50,477 bases of DNA, from the NCBI GenBank assembly GCA_964579325.1, contig CAZOHN010000004.1:1-50477 (forward strand), written 5' to 3'. This stretch comes from CAZOHN01 sp964579325. GTDB taxonomy: Bacteria > Pseudomonadota > Alphaproteobacteria > Rhodobacterales > Rhodobacteraceae. Below the pieces are notes generated by a model, which worked only from the letters and a program-made list of their open reading frames with translations, was not told where the DNA came from and searched no databases. Of the stretch, positions 48,353 through 50,477 are shown piece by piece (positions within the stretch are counted from its first letter, which is position 1; every line of letters begins with the position of its first letter). Made by a program: the position numbers and the translations under genes.

Positions 48353-50477
48353 ATGAAGATCGCACGCATGTTTACCGAGGCGGACCGCGATGCATATGCG
48401 GCGCTAGAGTTTTCGCGCACAACATCCGAAATCCGCAATCCCGACGGCACGGTTGTGTTTCGTCTGGAGGGAATCGAGATACCCGCCGGCTGGAGCCAGG
48501 TTGCCTCGGACGTCATCGCGCAGAAGTATTTCCGCAAGGCCGGTGTCGCGGCACGGCTGAAGCCCGTCAAGGAAAAGGGTGTGCCGGAGTTCCTGTGGCG
48601 CTCCGTCCCGGATGCTGATGCGCTTGCGGCTCTGCCAGAGGCCGAGCGTTTCGGCGGCGAGACGTCGGCACGCCAGGTGTTCGACCGCCTCGCCGGTGCC
48701 TGGGCCTACTGGGGCTGGAAAGGCGGATATTTCTCGACCGAGGAAGACGCCAAGGCCTACTTCGACGAGATGCGCTACATGCTGGCCGCGCAGATGGCCG
48801 CGCCGAACAGCCCCCAGTGGTTCAATACCGGCCTGCACTGGGCCTATGGGATCGACGGGCCCAGCCAGGGGCACTTCTATGTCGACTACAAGACCGGCAA
48901 GCTGACGAAGTCGGACAGCGCCTATGAGCATCCGCAGCCGCATGCCTGCTTCATCCAGTCGGTCAGCGACGATCTGGTGAACGAGGGCGGGATCATGGAC
49001 CTCTGGGTCCGCGAGGCGAGGCTGTTCAAGTACGGCTCGGGGACCGGTACCAACTTCTCCCGCCTGCGCGGCGAGGGCGAGAAGTTGTCGGGCGGCGGCA
49101 AGTCGTCGGGCCTGATGGGCTTTCTCAAGATCGGCGATCGGGCCGCCGGTGCGATCAAGTCGGGCGGCACGACGCGGCGGGCCGCCAAGATGGTGATCTG
49201 CGACATGGATCACCCCGACATCGAAGCCTTCATCAACTGGAAGGTGATCGAGGAGCAGAAGGTGGCCTCGCTGGTCGCCGGCTCGAAGATGCACGAGCGT
49301 CACCTCAACGCCATCTTCGCCGCCATCGGTGCCTGGGACGGCACCATCGAGGATGCGACCGACCCGGCGAAGAACGAAAGCCTCAAGGCTTCGATCCGCG
49401 CGGCCAAAAAGTCGGCGATCCCCGAGGTCTACATCAACCGCGTGCTGCAATATGCCCGACAGGGCTACGCGAGCATCGAGTTCCCGACCTACGACACCGA
49501 CTGGGACAGCGAGGCCTATGCCAGTGTCTCGGGCCAGAACTCGAACAACTCGGTCCGCGTGACGGATGCCTTCCTCAAGGCGGTCTGGAATGACGAGGAC
49601 TGGGCGCTTGTGCGCCGGACCGACGGCAAGGTCGCCAAGACCATCAAGGCACGCGATCTCTGGGCACAGGTGGGGCAGGCGGCCTGGGCCTGTGCCGACC
49701 CCGGCATCCAGTTCCACGACACCGTCAACGCATGGCACACCTGCCCCGAAGACGGACCGATCCGCGGGTCCAATCCGTGCTCGGAGTACATGTTCCTCGA
49801 CGATACCGCCTGCAATCTCGCGTCGATGAACCTGCTGACCTTCTACCGGGACGGTCGCTTCGATGCCGACGCCTATGTCCATGCCTCGCGGCTCTGGACA
49901 GTCACGCTCGAGATTTCCGTGCTGATGGCGCAGTTCCCGTCGAAGGAAATCGCGCAGCTGTCCTACGACTTCCGCACCCTGGGGCTTGGCTATGCCAACA
50001 TCGGTGGACTGCTGATGAACATGGGGCTCGGCTACGATTCGGCCGGCGGACGCGCGCTCTGCGGGGCACTCACGGCGGTCATGACCGGCGTGGCCTATGC
50101 CACCTCGGCCGAGATGGCAGGCGAGCTTGGGCCGTTCCCCGGTTTTGCCCGCAACCGCGAGCACATGCTGCGGGTCATCCGCAACCACCGTCGCGCCGCC
50201 TATGGCGAGACCGCCGGGTACGAGGCGGTCAATGTCGCGCCGGTGCCGCTCGACCACGCGAATTGCCCCGACCAGGGTCTTGTTTCGCTTGCGAAATCGG
50301 CCTGGGACGAAGCGATGAACCTCGGCGCGAAGCACGGCTTCCGCAACGCCCAGTCGACGGTAATCGCGCCCACCGGCACGATCGGCCTCGTGATGGACTG
50401 CGACACGACGGGCATCGAGCCGGACTTCGCGCTGGTGAAGTTCAAGAAGCTGGCCGGCGGCGGCTACTTCAAGATCA
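48353..50477 (+). CDS. nrdJ: B12-dependent (class II) ribonucleotide reductase (3' end outside window)
   Basis: Adenosylcobalamin-dependent enzyme reducing ribonucleotides to deoxyribonucleotides without oxygen. The window holds 708 codons. It begins MKIARMFTEADRDAYAALEF and shows NSPQWFNTGLHWAYG, HACFIQSVSDDLVNEGG, FKYGSGTGTNFSRLRGEG and the substrate-site NPCSEYMFLDDTACNLASMN. The C-terminal part with the redox Cys pair lies beyond the window. The ATG at 48353 follows GGGGCAAGAG; another in-frame ATG is at codon 6. Upstream NrdR-like sites suggest control by dNTP levels. Confidence 0.96.
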   Translation, partial: MKIARMFTEADRDAYAALEFSRTTSEIRNPDGTVVFRLEGIEIPAGWSQVASDVIAQKYFRKAGVAARLKPVKEKGVPEFLWRSVPDADALAALPEAERFGGETSARQVFDRLAGAWAYWGWKGGYFSTEEDAKAYFDEMRYMLAAQMAAPNSPQWFNTGLHWAYGIDGPSQGHFYVDYKTGKLTKSDSAYEHPQPHACFIQSVSDDLVNEGGIMDLWVREARLFKYGSGTGTNFSRLRGEGEKLSGGGKSSGLMGFLKIGDRAAGAIKSGGTTRRAAKMVICDMDHPDIEAFINWKVIEEQKVASLVAGSKMHERHLNAIFAAIGAWDGTIEDATDPAKNESLKASIRAAKKSAIPEVYINRVLQYARQGYASIEFPTYDTDWDSEAYASVSGQNSNNSVRVTDAFLKAVWNDEDWALVRRTDGKVAKTIKARDLWAQVGQAAWACADPGIQFHDTVNAWHTCPEDGPIRGSNPCSEYMFLDDTACNLASMNLLTFYRDGRFDADAYVHASRLWTVTLEISVLMAQFPSKEIAQLSYDFRTLGLGYANIGGLLMNMGLGYDSAGGRALCGALTAVMTGVAYATSAEMAGELGPFPGFARNREHMLRVIRNHRRAAYGETAGYEAVNVAPVPLDHANCPDQGLVSLAKSAWDEAMNLGAKHGFRNAQSTVIAPTGTIGLVMDCDTTGIEPDFALVKFKKLAGGGYFKI

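Noticed and set aside
48404..50335. Long leftward open frame of 643 codons
   Set aside because: It is the reverse-strand shadow of nrdJ; the plus-strand frame has clear RNR motifs and this one has none.
1..50477. CRISPR array, insertion sequence or rRNA
   Set aside because: No regularly spaced repeats, transposase genes or rRNA-like stretches were seen on either strand.

Overview
The window is a GC-rich chromosomal segment from an alphaproteobacterium, most likely a member of the Rhodobacterales (roseobacter/Rhodobacter group). The evidence is a complete RcGTA-type gene transfer agent (GTA) cluster in the R. capsulatus gene order, an alphaproteobacterial-type C-P lyase operon, a class II nrdJ, and codons that mostly end in G or C. 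Both ends cut genes: fabF at the left (5' end missing) and nrdJ at the right (3' end missing).

Region 1 (1-19770) reads rightward. fabF and mltG are followed by a short leader holding a possible promoter and a terminator-like hairpin. The GTA structural cluster comes next: small and large terminase, portal, g3.5, prohead protease, capsid, head-tail connectors, tail tube, tail chaperones, tape measure, distal tail, hub, peptidase and the 1305-residue tail-tip protein. The genes are nearly all fused by 1-8 bp overlaps. A DUF2793 protein, a small conserved protein, cysE, an HNH nuclease and an arginase-family ureohydrolase follow. No integrase, repressor, replication or lysis cassette is present, so this is a domesticated GTA and not a prophage.

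Region 2 (19790-28027) holds a leftward group (membrane protein, YitT-like protein, EmrE-like exporter, NADP isocitrate dehydrogenase). Divergent from it run cysS, cimA, a lipoprotein, a squalene/phytoene-synthase-like protein and a hexapeptide acyltransferase. The 3' third of cysS has much lower GC than its 5' part.

Region 3 (28038-38774) is a C-P lyase locus for phosphonate use. phnF and a PhnM paralogue run leftward, divergent from phnG-H-I, then phnJ-K-corA-L-N, a leftward DUF1045 gene and a second, canonical phnM. Two features are unusual. Three small leftward genes, at least two of them with a membrane segment, sit between phnI and phnJ, and two of them share a GPGGxLIDT motif. A CorA-type transporter gene is embedded between phnK and phnL. 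No phosphonate transporter (phnCDE) lies in the window.

Region 4 (38783-50477) is core metabolism: moaA, trpE, a PpiD-like foldase, an aminotransferase, gpt and fabI on the minus strand; pdxH, a double cold-shock protein, a DUF192 protein, tRNA-Pro(UGG) and nrdJ on the plus strand. nrdJ has a 455 bp upstream region with two possible NrdR boxes about 31 bp apart.
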